A DNA stretch of 64,000 nt. Source: Allodiplogaster sudhausi. Its lineage: Eukaryota > Nematoda > Chromadorea > Rhabditida > Diplogasteridae. The notes under the pieces are model-generated. The model ran no database searches. It saw only the letters and a program-made list of their open reading frames with translations, and was not told the origin of the DNA. Of this stretch, positions 1 to 12,052 are shown piece by piece. Each line of letters begins with the position of its first letter. Positions within the stretch are counted from its first letter, which is position 1. Both the position numbers and the translations under genes were made by a program. Location of the stretch: contig CALZFC010000016.1 in assembly GCA_945643635.1 (NCBI GenBank), forward strand, positions 4,322,501 through 4,386,500. The letters are read 5' to 3'.

Positions 1-1
1 G

Positions 2-1186
2 GAAATCGAAAGGGATCTTAAACGAAAGAAGTATACACACGAGCAAGTGAATCGTTTCGTTGAATTTATTACCAGGTATGTGACCGGGTTTGCAACTTAT
101 TTTTAAAAAGTTAAAGGGGCTTTTCAGCTTCAAAATCTCGACTAGCCTTCCGTTCGGAACACGATCCTCGAAGCTGTCGGATGGAAGTCTTATTGAATAC
201 CCCAATGTTCTCCGACAACATAGCGCAACAGAAATAATTGAGCTCTATAAACGGTAAAGGTTATTATTCCTTGCAATTATCCATGTCATTAAAAATTTTA
301 TACTTTATTCAGAGATCTTGAAGAAAGTGACGAGGTTCATTTGATGATGTCGCCAGCAACTCATTATCGAATTCTGTCTGCTTGTACCGCATCTACCCGT
401 AAGAGTCTCCATGGAGTGGATTTCTTTGTGGCCGAAGCTATGGAAGTCGGTCATTAATATGAGAGTTGCACACAAAAAATGTTAATTTATTCCCAGGCCT
501 TCGACGATGCTCTGGGATTGATTGAAAACTTAAAGGCTGATGGTGATATCGACGAATATTGGTTCGGGTCGCTTAGGATCAAGATCTTGGAAGTGAAGCA
601 ATATCTAAGAACCGACTACAAGGTCCACATCAAGCGAAAATCAAGAATAGGGGACCACTGTATCCAGCACGGATTGAGCGATCCCCATACGCCTGAGTAC
701 GCAAACTCTTGTGATGGAGCGGATGATGAAGACGTTCATATGCACAATCTTATTTGTGACCGATGTGAGCTATTAAAGGTTAGGAAAAACACAAAAAAAT
801 TCCAAGCGATAGCGTGCAAGTTTCAGATTACGTTGGGTGATATTCGCGAAACCATCACGGCTCTGATTACGGCTGCATCTCCACGAACAGAACGCCGGAG
901 AAAATTGGAGCGGAAACTCGCAGACTGGCATAGAATAGAGGAAGCCATAGAAAATCTCAAAAAGCATCAGCTTCGCGCCGTCGCAAGTGAACATGACCGC
1001 GAGTCCCTTGTCTCAAACTTGGGGAACGGCGAAGCTCTGATTACGCTCGATTGGGCGATGAAACTGCTTCCCCTCTTTGCACGTGAGAAGACTTTCAGGA
1101 CTCTTTCGAACTCATGCAGGTCTAAGAAAAAGTCGAGATTCCACGTTTCCTGCTATTTCTTTTGTTATCAAACGTTGATGAAATAA
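2..1186 (+). CDS. 3' part of a multi-exon gene of an uncharacterised, transposon-associated animal family (partial)
   Basis: The gene enters from the left edge. Exons read by frame and splice sites: 2-75, 128-253, 313-445 and 497 onward. Phases agree at each junction (AG|C, CG|A, then phase 0). The protein has a stretch STRKSLHGVDFFVAEAMEAF, then a Cys/His cluster (DHCIQHGLSDP, NSC, HNLICDRCELL) that may bind metal, then a basic helical region and a DWAMKLLP motif. From memory these blocks resemble an abundant unnamed family in cnidarian and mollusc genomes that behaves like a transposable-element protein; no function is known to me. After residue ~AREKTF the frame runs into unlike sequence and stops at 1186, so the last exon may end at a donor near 1120, or the gene may be cut off by the repeat that follows. 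Function not assigned. Confidence 0.55.
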
Positions 1187-1318
1187 AATTATTACTTGCG
1201 GCATTAAAGCTTTCGAAAAAAACAAAATGTTGAATTACTAACCAGTAAAATAACCTATTTAGACAAAATTTTTGTAAATTCATGAAACCAAACACGGGAA
1301 ATCTGGAAAATAAACATT

Positions 1319-2234
1319 TTTTCCACACTCAGTGTGCTGTGTGGAGCAGAATGACGTATTGGATGAGTAGGAAATATTCGTATTGCACGAAAAGTTGCAA
1401 AATGAGAAGCAGTCAGTTTTGACGCGACGGCCATTGGAAAATCGATACTGTGATTCGTGGGGACACTGTATCCAGATGTAAAGGAGATATTTTGTAGAGA
1501 ATTTTGTCGCGTACAGAATAGTACAATTCACATTCTGTAGTCTTTGAAATTGTTGAAAATATAGCGATTCGAATAGTTTTAGGTCATTTTCTGTCTATGG
1601 TAGAAAAATCGCAAAATGCGTTTTTTTCATGGAAAACGATAGTCATGGAATTTTGAAATATAGGTTTTATGAAAAGAAAAACGCGCTGAATCGAATGAAG
1701 TGGTTCATTTTATGTTACAACAAGAATTTAACCCGTTCTTCCCGCATCCCTTGAATCGTTCATCTCCGAGGTGCCCCTATTTGAGTCTATTTTTGACAGC
1801 TTAGGGGACATCCAGGCTAAACGAAAAGAAGATATGTTATACAGTTTTTAACGCTCTACAATTTGAGATATAGCACCCAAAACGTTTTGAGTATAAGGTA
1901 TTCAACGGTCAAATTGAAATATTTAAAATAATTTTTCGATATGAAAATGAAATATTTTTCGAATGACGTCTAAAGGTCGTTTGTTTAGAATTCAATGGGA
2001 ATGCTAATAAAAAAATGAAAATTTAAAAATATTGAGTTTGAAGCGAGATACGTCAATTCTTAAATTATCCATACTTTTACCTGTTCACGCAAGAATATTT
2101 TTTGAAAAAAAAATTTTGCCATTTAATCTTGTTACTGGGGCCCAGTGCCATGCCGGAATATGTTTTCACACTCGAACTCCAACATCTGGATCTGGGGCAG
2201 GCCCTACTGGAGGCATACGGAGAGGCTCTCTTAA
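1319..2234. repeat. Decayed dispersed repeat (family X), right end GAGAGGCTCTC-TTAA
   Basis: Positions 1319-1620 match 8038-8300, and 1850-2040 match 15490-15650, with many substitutions, so these are old copies of one element. The right end at about 2220-2230 reads GAGAGGCTCTC followed by TTAA (2231-2234), the same end as the foldback elements elsewhere in the window. No left terminus could be found. No intact ORF. Confidence 0.6.
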
Positions 2235-2249
2235 ATTCTCGGGCTAAAG

Positions 2250-3423
2250 GATAGCGACGATACTTTACCTATTCTTATGACTTATAACAGAACAATATAG
2301 ACTTGAAAGTTTATTGAAAGGGGTTCACCTTGTAGAAAATTTCACGCTCTTTCTTATGATGTATGCTTTGAAATTCGGAAATGTTTGTAAAATAGTTTTT
2401 TAAGCCTTCTAAAAGTACAAAACGAAATTCTCCATAGAAATATAAATATTGCAATAAAAGTATGTATGTAGCATTTGAAGATCTCAGTGAGAGCTCTTAG
2501 ATGATATACCTATGATTTTCTGATATTAAGATTGAGCAAAGTTATGGATCGCTGAATGCGCTTTCGATATCATGGGTCGATTGCATGACGTGGAAAGACT
2601 TCTATATTGATAGAACAAAGGAAATGTATATCCTTCAAATTCCATGAAAAGGGAATATGTTATGCAGAATTCTTCGCTCTATCTTATGATATGGAGAATT
2701 GCTCCGGCTGGCTACCTCTGTGGACTAAAAATGAGTTTTTCATTAGTTATCATTGAATTATTTTTTTTCCGAAAAACATATAATTGCATTCTCTGAGTCC
2801 CAAGGTAATACGTATATCGGTGATAGATACCTTTTCTGGTAGAGAATTTAATGGCGAATATATCGACATCAATATTATCCCAAAAACAAAGCTTTGAAAA
2901 TAATTATACAGTTTCATCCCAACGAGCAAAAACGTGAGTGCACCAGGTTCAAGTCAAAATTTCGTAAAATGTATATCCTTCGATTTTCTTCATAAGAATA
3001 TATCTTGTGTAGTTTTTTCTCCTCTTTCTTATGAACTATAAATTGGCCCGTGCCCGGGCCGCGAAATAGGTTAAATGTCCAAAAAACCAATTTCTGAAAT
3101 AGAAAAATGCATAAAACTGGTCAAAACTGAAATTTTCAAAAACACATCATACATCTTTTTTGTGTGCTTTCCAATGACAAATAAAACAAAAAAAGAAAAC
3201 TGAAAAATATTAAGTTTTAAGGAAGTTATGAACACTCAAAATTGTTCCATACTATTGCATGCACTGAGAAGAAAAATTTTTTTAAAACAAATCTGACTTC
3301 ATTATTTCTTTTACAATGCAAGTGGGTACTCCTCATAAAATTTTGGTTACCAAAATCCGACACTTTCCCCCGGGGCAGGCGCCCATGTGGTGCTGCTTGA
3401 TCCTTACAGAGAGGCTCTCTTAA
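2250..3423. repeat. Second decayed repeat ending GAGAGGCTCTC-TTAA
   Basis: Positions 2290-2560 match the right arm of the foldback at 27380-27670 (shared blocks around AGCCTTCTAA and GTATGTATGTA). The right end at 3409-3419 is followed by TTAA (3420-3423). The GGGGCAGGCGCC block at 3370-3383 recurs at 40411-40422 and, inverted, near 38320. Non-coding remnant. Confidence 0.55.
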
Positions 3424-3749
3424 ATTTAAATAATTATATATCGCAATAGGCTGGTTATGCTGATCTGATCGTATTGTCATATCACACAATTTTCTTCCTC
3501 GGTGCTTGCATCCAACAATATTGTTTATCCTTTTTTGTGGAACAAAAATTCAGGCACAATAGAAACAAACAGAAAAAGTTAGATGTGTTTAATGTAAAAA
3601 AGAATGAGGAAAATAATCACAATTATGTTTTTTCTCATTAATATCTCCTTCATCGTTGTTTATTTCAGCCCACTTCATATCTATGGTGGAAGCTCTCGGG
3701 TTCTCGAAGACGCTGAAGAGATTCTGGAATGAGAAAGTGGAGTAGGAAG

Positions 3750-3769
3750 AGAGAGAGAGAGAGACAGAC

Positions 3770-3832
<63 letters not shown>

Positions 3833-3905
3833 GGGAGAGGAGAGAGTGAGATAAGAGGAAGAGAAACAGGGAGAGGGCGCGAGAGAGGATGAGAAGGCAA
3901 GGAAA
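3750..3905. repeat. (GA)n / GACA microsatellite
   Basis: Imperfect GAGA runs with interspersed GACAGACA. Apparent ORFs here encode only Ser-Leu repeats and are artefacts. Confidence 0.9.
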
Positions 3906-4298
3906 GCGAGACTTGCGAAAAAGATCATTAAAATGATTGTTTATGCGATTTGTTTGAATTGTTGTCTTTATGATTTTTGTTTTGATTTGTTTGTTTGAGC
4001 TCATCCCATTTCACTAACAAACAAGAAAAGCAAGTTCGCCTATACGTTTGTTGACTGTTGGTCTGTTAGTAGCACTTTGTTTTCTTCATAACATTTTGTT
4101 CATGCTTGTATCGTTATCACGTTTTCTTTAATTGTAAGATAAACTGATCCAGATAGAATTCAACGAAGGAAAGAACATGCACAACAAATAAGCGAAGCGA
4201 GAAACAAATAGCAGAAGGTGATTTGAGATTTTAGCGATTGAGCATGCCAAGCAATAATAAATACTCTTGGCGAGGAAGGCTTTTAATTTCTCTCACTC

Positions 4299-4432
4299 TG
4301 ACTCTCTCTCTCTCCCTCTCTCTCTATCTCTCCCTCTCTCTATCTCTCTCTATCTCTCTCCCTCTCTCTCACTCCCTCTCTATCCCTCTATCTCTCTCTC
4401 TCCCTCTCTATCTCTCTCCCTCTCAGTATTTC
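4299..4432. repeat. (CT)n microsatellite with periodic TATCTC/CCCTC variants
   Basis: Almost pure pyrimidine on the + strand with a loose higher-order pattern. Not coding. Confidence 0.9.
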
Positions 4433-4529
4433 TCTCATGCTTGTTTTATTTATTTATTTTTGAATAAAAGATGCATATCTCGTTTGCAATGGCAGAGTTT
4501 TACTTAATTGTAAAGAACTTTTAAAAGAT

Positions 4530-5100
4530 AAATCATCCTTTTCAGTAGAAGGTAACGCTGGCGGTTTTAGTGGCCCTTAACACCATTTATCTGCAGCGAT
4601 TTTTAGCCGACCTGATGTGATTGTAACTGAAATATGTATATATCATATTATCTCATGCTAACCAGTGAAAAGTAGCTTCCAGTTCCGCATTTTACAGATC
4701 GATTGAATTCTTAAGTTATTGATTTATTTCATGCGGCCAAATACGTTTTAGAATGGGAATAACGACGCTACAAGCGACTTGCTTTTTATTTGCATTCTAT
4801 TCTTTAGAAAAAAATAAAATTCGGAGCGTTCGGCAATTCAGAACGCCAATCTTGCTGCATCACATGGACGCGTACTCTGCCCAGTTGTCCAAGCGACGAG
4901 GAGGGATTTTAATACTACTTATGTAAGCAAAAGAACAAGTTGGATTGCTCTTTTGACTGCAAAGGGAAGCGGCCGGCCTGAGGACAGGTTTTGATTGTGA
5001 TGCAGATATGATAGCTTCCTTATCAATGTAGATGAAACTGCGTCGATGTTGGTGAAAATATAGGAGAATTCGCCCGCATCAAAGTTCTTGCCTGCCAGCG
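4530..5100. repeat. Intergenic dispersed-repeat remnants
   Basis: 4530-4630 matches 20770-20890 (shared core around GGCGGTTTTRRTG). 4937-4990 matches 16237-16290 and 18007-18060 (shared AAGTTGGATTGC and GCGGYCGGSCTGAGG). These are pieces of duplicated intergenic units; no gene seen. 5100-5700 shows nothing beyond AT-rich sequence and TATG-type repeats. Confidence 0.5.
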
Positions 5101-5716
5101 CTACGACTTGATACTGTTTGTTTGAGTTGTCTTATTTAACGATACTGTTTGTTTGAGTAGCCTTATTTAATGCATTTCATTCATTTTTCATACGTAATGA
5201 CATTATCGTTTAAAAAACAGTTTTACTCTTTAAAACAGTAAGTAAGGCTTACAATTAGCATATTTAAAGATGCTTTCCATGGAGCTTATTGTTAGAATCC
5301 TTCGTACTTTACTGTGCTGGATATCATCTCAAAAATAATTCAGTATTAATTTTTTTCTCATCTCGCTATGCACTACACCCCAATTCATCATAAAAATAAA
5401 ATAATAATATGAGTGATAATCTATCGACGTTGCAGTTTCAACTTTATTCTTATGACAAGGCGAGTGAAACAATTTATAAATATATAACCTCAATATATGT
5501 ATGTACATACATGCATATATGTGAATCCACATGAACTCGCTCTCATTCAGAACTCAGTATATACAACAATCATTTGGCGTTTACTGGTGTGGAAGGATGG
5601 GGAGAATCGCGAAAGAAACTATAATAAACGGGATCAGCAACAATAGAACAGAATGACAAGCCTACTACGCAACTGCCCTCGAGCATATTGAAAGTAGCAA
5701 TCAACAGAGCTCGCAA

Positions 5717-6974
5717 CTACACGACAAGTGGTGGTGGCCCGGCGGCTGGCTTACAGTACGCGGTGAAGCCAGCGGGCACTTCCATGGCTCCAGGACCGAT
5801 AAACTTGCCTCTAATGCAGACGACGGAGTCCGTATCAACGTCGTTGATGACGAGCTGAGTAAACCCCGTCTCCTCGCATCGGAGCGTGTCATCGAACTGA
5901 AAGGAGGCCATGAGGGAAGAAACTCCTACCACAAAATCCCTGACAGAATGGTAAAAAGTACGGTGTTCCTTTAAAAGAGACGCAATTGCTGCAATAAGTA
6001 CGATTTTCGAATATAACAAACAAAATTAGGGAAAATTTCATAATTTGGGGTGCACTTTTTTTTCTTCAAGAGGAAACACCTTCAATTTCGATCATGAATT
6101 AATGCCACCAACCGTGTAGTTCCTGCATTCGTTATTGGCGACGTTGGCCGGTGTGCATGCGGGCGAACTTGGCGGAGGGACGCAACCTAGAAATGGCGGA
6201 GAATAATTTACTTTTCAAAATATATATATATATATATTTATTTATTTAACAGAAACAACATAAGATTACGTGTGTATTACAATCTACATATTAGAGTAAT
6301 CTCCGCCTACTTTGTTTGCAATACACTGTTCCCGTGGCCGCCGGGAAGGACACGCTGGGGTTGCCTGCATCCTCGAAAGTCAATCCGTCAGCTTTGCATT
6401 GAATACCGGTAGCCGAAATTGCCACCTCTGGCATAGTTCCCTGAAAAGCATAAGCTAACCTGAACACCAGTTATTAAATTGGGTCCTCCAACTACATAGT
6501 AAGAGAGGGCATCAACGGACCTACAACTATTAAAGGGACACCAAGAGACCTCTGAATAGGAAGGGGGTTCATCGACTGACCTGCATGGAGAACATTTTAC
6601 TTTCTGCTGCACACTTTGCAGCCACGCATGTCCCTAGCACTGGCATGAGCAGGGCGGCATCACAGTTTTCCGTGACTTGGCACTAAATAAAAAAATAAAA
6701 AAGAAAATAATAAATAAATAATAATTGCATAATTTAAATTGAAATTAAACAATAAATTAATCTTTAAAAAAAAATTGAAAAAAGGAAAAAAATTCAAATT
6801 CAATTAGTCTCTATTAAATCTTTTTTAAAGTAAAAGTAGATATAAATCGACTCTTCGTAAAGCTACTACAACTCTTTTTCTCTCTCTTTAACTCTCTAAT
6901 TCTCTCTTTCCTTCTCTCTCTACTTCTATCTCTCTCCTTCTCTCTCTTTCACTGTCTCCCTCCCTCCATCTCTC

Positions 6975-7009
<35 letters not shown>

Positions 7010-7369
7010 CCACTGCGATAAAATATCTGGTTTGCGATGGGATTAAAGGAAGAGTAAATTCGATACAAATATAAAGGAATACGAACAAAGCAAGCAGGTT
7101 CAAACAAATGAGGAAAAATTAAATTATAGTTATAAGCAAAAATAAATTGAACTACTTAAGAAGAAAAAACAATTCCACCACCTGGGGCGCCATGTACGTT
7201 GGCATGGGACATTTCATGCACATGGACGGTGGAGTGGTCGTCGTGGTCGTAGTTGAGGTGGACGTTGTTGACGAGGTCGAGGTTGGCGACGTCGTCGATG
7301 CCGTCGTCGTGGATGTCGTGGTGGTGGTAGTCGACGGCGGTTCCGTAGTTGTGGTTGTTCTGGGAGGCC
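5717..7369 (-). CDS. Threonine-rich (mucin-like) secreted protein with two cysteine modules, 5' end not found
   Basis: Five minus-strand exons join in phase: 7369-7182, 6682-6581, 6440-6311, 6186-6113 and 5896-5717 (stop TAG). Order of parts: a Thr/Ser/Pro-rich stretch of about 50 residues typical of O-glycosylated linkers, then CMKCPMP, then CQVTENC...CVAAKC, a module ending TGTVYCK, a Cys/Pro spacer, and a second similar module (TLRCEETGF...VVCIRGK...TAYCK). The repeated C...C...YCK layout after a poly-Thr linker resembles nematode C6-type (DUF281-like) extracellular proteins, but I cannot confirm the family. The first listed exon needs one base from an upstream exon, so a signal-peptide exon is missing; none was recognised up to the repeat at 7970. 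Probably secreted or surface. The last acceptor was chosen at 5896 because it keeps phase 0 and follows CCTCCTTTCAG. Confidence 0.6.
6860..7015. repeat. (CT)n microsatellite in the first visible intron of the mucin-like gene
   Basis: Pyrimidine-rich run ending in a long uninterrupted CT stretch at about 6975-7005. On the gene strand this is (GA)n. Confidence 0.9.
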
Positions 7370-7969
7370 CTGGAATCAATATTGTGTTTAGTTTTGAAAT
7401 AAAATAATTCGTAGCAGTAAAGGAGAGAAAAGAAAAGAGTGAAAAATTTTTTTTTTTCATATACGCCATCAATAACAGCAGCGCCTGCTTTACTGTTTTC
7501 TTGTTTTATACTTTCGATATATGAGAAAAAAATTCGAAAATATCAACTATTTGCTAACAATAAGATCTATCTCTAATTGGAAAAATACCAGCCCCGATCT
7601 ACATATGTATATGGATTTAGGATTTTGAATGCGAAAAATAGCCAGAAATGATACAGCGCAACAGTAGCAAGATTAAATGGATAATATTTTTTTCGAAAAA
7701 GTGTGACCAGTTAAAACTTGGATAATATTTTAATTGTTGCACATACATATCCCGCTTCAAAGTTACAATTTTTCGACTTTATTTATTTTTATTGGCATCC
7801 CCGTTGAAATTCTTGTTGTAACATAAAGTGGACCATTCCATTCGATTGAGCGTGTATTCCTTTTCATAAAAGTTAAATATGAAATGAAAATTCTTTCAGT
7901 CAGGATAGAGAAATTAACCTTTTTATTGTCCTTTTGACCTATTTGCAAGAACAAAAGTAAAGGGTTGAA

Positions 7970-8466
7970 GGTTCAAAGTCGCGCGTCCTTTTGCACGTTT
8001 TTTGCAATGAAAATCAGCAAAATTGTTACGAACTTAGCGTGCTGCGTGGAGCAGAATGATGTATTGGTTGAGTAAGAAACGTTAAGATTGCACGAAAAGT
8101 TGCAAAATGTCAATCGCTATAGGAAAATCGATACAGTAATTCGTAGGGATATTTTATGTATCTAGATTTAATGGATATAGTATGTTGTAGAGAATTTTGT
8201 CTCGTAAAGAATATGACAATCCGAATTATGTTCTCGTTAAAGAGGTTGAAACTACAGCGATCGGAATAGTTTTAGGTCATTCTCTGTCAATGGCAGAAAA
8301 ATCGAAAAAGGAAAACACGCTGAATTGAAGGAAATGGTTCACTTTAAGTTAAAAAATTTAACTTCTTCATCACACAATCCTTGAATCCTACACATCCGAG
8401 GTACCCTATGTGTGCCTATTTATTACCCCCCTTTAGGGTAGGACAAACGATACGAAAAGAATATGC
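7970..8466. repeat. Family X repeat, left portion (split from 15480-15850)
   Basis: 8038-8300 matches 1319-1590 along its length. The match stops at about 8466 and the continuation of the family consensus resumes at 15480, on the far side of the element 8478-15478. So this repeat was interrupted by that insertion. Confidence 0.6.
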
Positions 8467-8539
8467 ATATGTATGTATGTACATATAAGACAGTGTCAAT
8501 TAAAAAATTTGGTTTTTTTTCTGCAATTTTCAGTTTTGC

Positions 8540-9165
8540 TGTTATTTTTGGCAAATTTGGCAGGTCAAACGACAAGCAAATGTGGCAATATTTTATTCAC
8601 ATATTCAAACTTACCATGACAAATAAGACGGTCAATAGAAGTGACGGACACAATGTACAAGCGAAGAAAATGGATGATCCACAGAAATATGCTCTAATTG
8701 TTGCCAAGCCGGTTTCGGCAAATTTAACAACAAAAAAATTTGGTGCGGCAAAAATGAAGGCAGTTAAATGTGGATGGGTAGCATACCAAATTTGATGGCC
8801 CCAAATTTTTCCATGGCACAGTTAGCAAGGATCCAAAATTTTGAATGTATTGGCAAGTCTATCAAGTATGGAAAATGTCACTGCCAAAATAAACAGCTAT
8901 CAGAATTGGCAAGACGATTTGACATTTTTAACAGCTGATAAATGTGCCACGAGGAAGCGGCTGTCGGCCGAGCAGCTTGGCAAATTTGACAGCCGTCAAA
9001 AATGGCAACTTGGCAAATTCAGCGGGCATCAAAAATGTCAAGCCAAATTTTCGACCCTTCAAAAGTGGCAAGCCACTTTTAACGGCTATAAATAATGGCT
9101 GGCAGTTTTGACGGCCGCCAAAAAAGGCAAACCCTTTTTTCGAAAAAAGGCTCATGGCATAATAT
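8540..9165. repeat. Array of TTGGCAAATTT / TTTGACAGCCGTCAAA units (left arm)
   Basis: Many degenerate units, several being near-palindromes (TTTGACAGCCGTCAAA at about 8984-8999; TTTTGACGGCCGCCAAAA near 9106). The same kind of array occupies 14935-15440 in the opposite orientation. Confidence 0.7.
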
Positions 9166-9337
9166 TCCTATTAAAATAGCATTTAGCCCTCTTTAGATCA
9201 CTAAATTCACACATGCAGCCTTATATAAAAAATAAGAAACAATAAAAACCCTATTCACGATCACTCATGAAACAAGAGAAGAGAAGAGAAGAGAAGAGGT
9301 CTTCATGCATAAATGGAGTTCTGACCACTGGAATAAG

Positions 9338-9535
9338 CTATTCTTCAAGTGTCGAGGAGCATGTCCTCCTGTGACTTGCCCATTGAGAATCCTTGCCCTC
9401 GCACGATATTGTAAATGGATTCCTCTTCAACAACATTGCCTCGACTGTTCGGTTGCACGTCTGGTATCTTTCCAACAGATCATCCATCCATCGCTGACGA
9501 TCCCAGGCGGAATGGCTGAAAAGAATTGCACTCAA
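9338..9535 (-). CDS. Possible exon, unrecognised
   Basis: An open minus-strand stretch reading SAWDRQRWMDDLLERYQTC and onward has balanced composition unlike the surrounding repeats and lies between the array arm and the ankyrin remnant. It could be an exon of the same captured gene. No family recognised and no strong splice sites fixed. Confidence 0.25.
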   Translation of the reverse strand: MSAILFSHSAWDRQRWMDDLLERYQTCNRTVEAMLLKRNPFTISCEGKDSQWASHRRTCSSTLEE

Positions 9536-9649
9536 AAATAAATTCTGCTATTACGGCGAAAAAGATTTTTTTTGCTGACACTTGCCCCAGTTTGTTAGTT
9601 GATGATTGGAAGATGTGAAGGAGCGAGCGAGACAGGGGCAAAGCTGCAG

Positions 9650-9865
9650 AAGGATGAAAGAGAGAGAGAGAGAGAGAGGGAGAAAGAGAGAGAGAGAGAC
9701 AGGGAGAAAGAGAGAGTGAGATAAAAAGAGAGAGAAGGATAGGGAGAGAAAGAAAGAGTGGAGCGAGAATGAGACAGCGGAAGAGGTAGAGAGAGAGAGT
9801 TAGAGAAAGAGGCACAGGTATCAGCGAGAAAAGGAGAAGGAGAGTCTCTCTCTCTCTCTGCCACT
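9650..9865. repeat. (GA)n microsatellite
   Basis: Purine-rich run on the + strand with GAGA cores; ends in a short CT run at 9843-9860. Confidence 0.9.
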
Positions 9866-9979
9866 AACGAAATTCCTTAGAATACAGCTAAAAACAACAT
9901 GCAGCAAATAAATTTAGTCTCTAAATTGGTGTCTGGCATTAAAAAAAATAAATCCATCAATCAGTTTAAATAGTAGAGT

Positions 9980-10995
9980 TATTTCCGAAAACGAAAAATA
10001 CTGTAGCCCTTTAGGACCCTCTCTTTCCCTTCGGGACTCCCTCTAACCTTGTGCTGTCTCTTCTTGAGTGCGACTGCGAGGGGCGTTCTTCCCTTCTTAT
10101 CTCTATGCAACATCGTCCGCTTCGAGTAGAATGACCAGCGACTCTTCACTCCCTTCCACAGCTGCCGAGTGCGCAGCGGTGCGACCTTCACCGTCCTGAG
10201 TGAGATGGAATAAATAAAAAATTAATTAAAAGAACTAAACAAAGGATGGAATTCAGATAGATCAAGATTGTATTCACCTAACACCAAGTCCACTTTACTC
10301 ACTAATCTACAGTAATCCATACACCAACCTTTCATAAGTGTAACAAGTAACACATGCAGCGAAAAAATGTCACTCTAGACTGTTTGGAAGAACACGATAG
10401 AGTAAGAAGGGTTCAGGTCCCGGAAAGCAAATAGGGGAGAAGAAAAACTGAATTTGTATGTCAAAATCTGGTGGGATGTGGCCCCGGGAGGCCCAAAATG
10501 AAGGTGGGTACGTGTAAAATAGACAGTAACTTGTCACCCCTGCATGATGCATTTATCTAACAATATACTGTCTTTACCATCTATAACCTACTGTAATGCT
10601 TAAAATTGACATCCCATTATTGTAACCAGTAAAAAAGCTGTATTAAAAATTGACAATATTTTCAAAAAATTAAGTCGGAAGTATATATTTGTTCTTTTAA
10701 ACCCATAACCATAAGAAAATCTGGACAACATCCACCACTCGCGAGCCGCCTCTCAATGAGAGGGCATCCGTGGACGCCGGCGCCCGATGCTGGCGACTCC
10801 AGTCTGGCCCCGGCTGCGACAAGGGCGCGTACCACTTCGACTAGTCCGGAAGTGGCACGCTGTCTCCACGCAGCTGCGGCCGTCCGCAAATCTAGAGCAG
10901 TTAAATAATACTTCAGCGAACAAAAAGGTGGTTCGAGGGTCACCCAAAATTGAGTAAGTTCCGAAGCGCATAGAAAAATATAATCCTTGAGCATT
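9980..10995 (-). pseudogene. Ankyrin-repeat gene remnant with frameshifts
   Basis: On the minus strand near 10950-10690 an ankyrin-like repeat can be read as SGLVEVVRALVAAGARLESP, but the matching start (DGRSCVETACHF) and the following part (GSRVVDVVQIF) lie in other frames. A second exon-like stretch at 10198-10050 reads DGEGRTAAHSAA...SLVILLEADDVA, then shifts frame into RDKKGRTPLAVALKKRQ. The G-TPL, VV..LL and GR-TPLA signatures are typical ankyrin consensus positions. The frame changes show it is broken, unless my exon boundaries are wrong. 10200-10650 between the exons shows nothing else. Confidence 0.55.
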
Positions 10996-11654
10996 CAATA
11001 CGCTTTATATGTATTCATTTTTTCTTAGCATTTACTATTTCGCTCGAGTCTACCGTAATCTTACAGTACTCCGCGGTCATCCCAACCGTAACCACTAACC
11101 AACTTTCTGAAAAATAACTGCTAAGTATCCCTCATTATAAAAAGGTTTTGGATAAAAAAGTATATTGTTCTAGCCAATTATTATAACTCGATAAATTTGA
11201 ATTTAAAAGTGACTTCTAACCTACAATAAAACCGAATAACTAGAATAAAAGCGAAAACTACTTTAAATCAAGCCCGTTTAGCAAGCCACTTGATCGTGAG
11301 AAATAAAAACCAAAACTTCAAAAGATTCAACTTGCTCAAAAGAAGAATTCTAACGAGCAAAACAATATTTGTTTTTGCCCGGGGAAATGACCTAATCATA
11401 AATCATAAAATGAACGTGTATAAAACAAAACAAACATCAAAGAGAATGCCAAAACCTCAAAGTAGTACGTCGGGCTGGTCGCGCCAGGGTGTCGCGGCGT
11501 CTATGTCGGCAGGGGAGGGGGCGCGAAGCGTCTAACGACTCTTAAAGTGTACAGTTATCACGCAAATAACAGGCCAAGAAAAAAGGAAAAGCATAAACAA
11601 CAACATGAACCCGTAATCTCGCCTATTACTGAATGAGCTTCATTTTCCGTTTGT

Positions 11655-11940
11655 TAAAACTGCGACGCGACCGCAACGCGTGCAGTTCATATTTTGCACG
11701 GGGCATTCTGCACGGTGCACGTAATTACGGAATGATGAATTTCACGGTACATTTGAACATATTTGATTACTTGTGCGTAATTTTTAAATATATGCACGGT
11801 GCACGTGCTTAAAAATAACGTGAACCGTGCAAATAATCACTAATAGTCGACGGGCAATTAATCCCATGTCATTAGGTGCGCCGTACTGCATCGTGCGCCG
11901 TGCAAAAAATTAACTGTCGCATTTCGAAATTCTCGGTAAT
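11655..11940. mobile_element. MITE-like inverted repeat built on TGCACGGTGCACG
   Basis: Ends are inverted and similar (TGCGAC...TTTTGCACGG at the left, CCGTGCAAAAAATTAACTGTCGCA at the right). GCACGGTGCACGT occurs twice and CCGTGCA/CGTGCGCCGTGC variants add further copies. No ORF. Confidence 0.45.
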
Positions 11941-12052
11941 GCTGTAGCGTTTGTTTTCGTGGATCCTCTCTGCAAGTATTCTTTTCATTTATTTAATGTT
12001 TGACGACGAATATTTGCTTCTATGTTTTTCTTGCGATTGTAGTCCCGCCATC

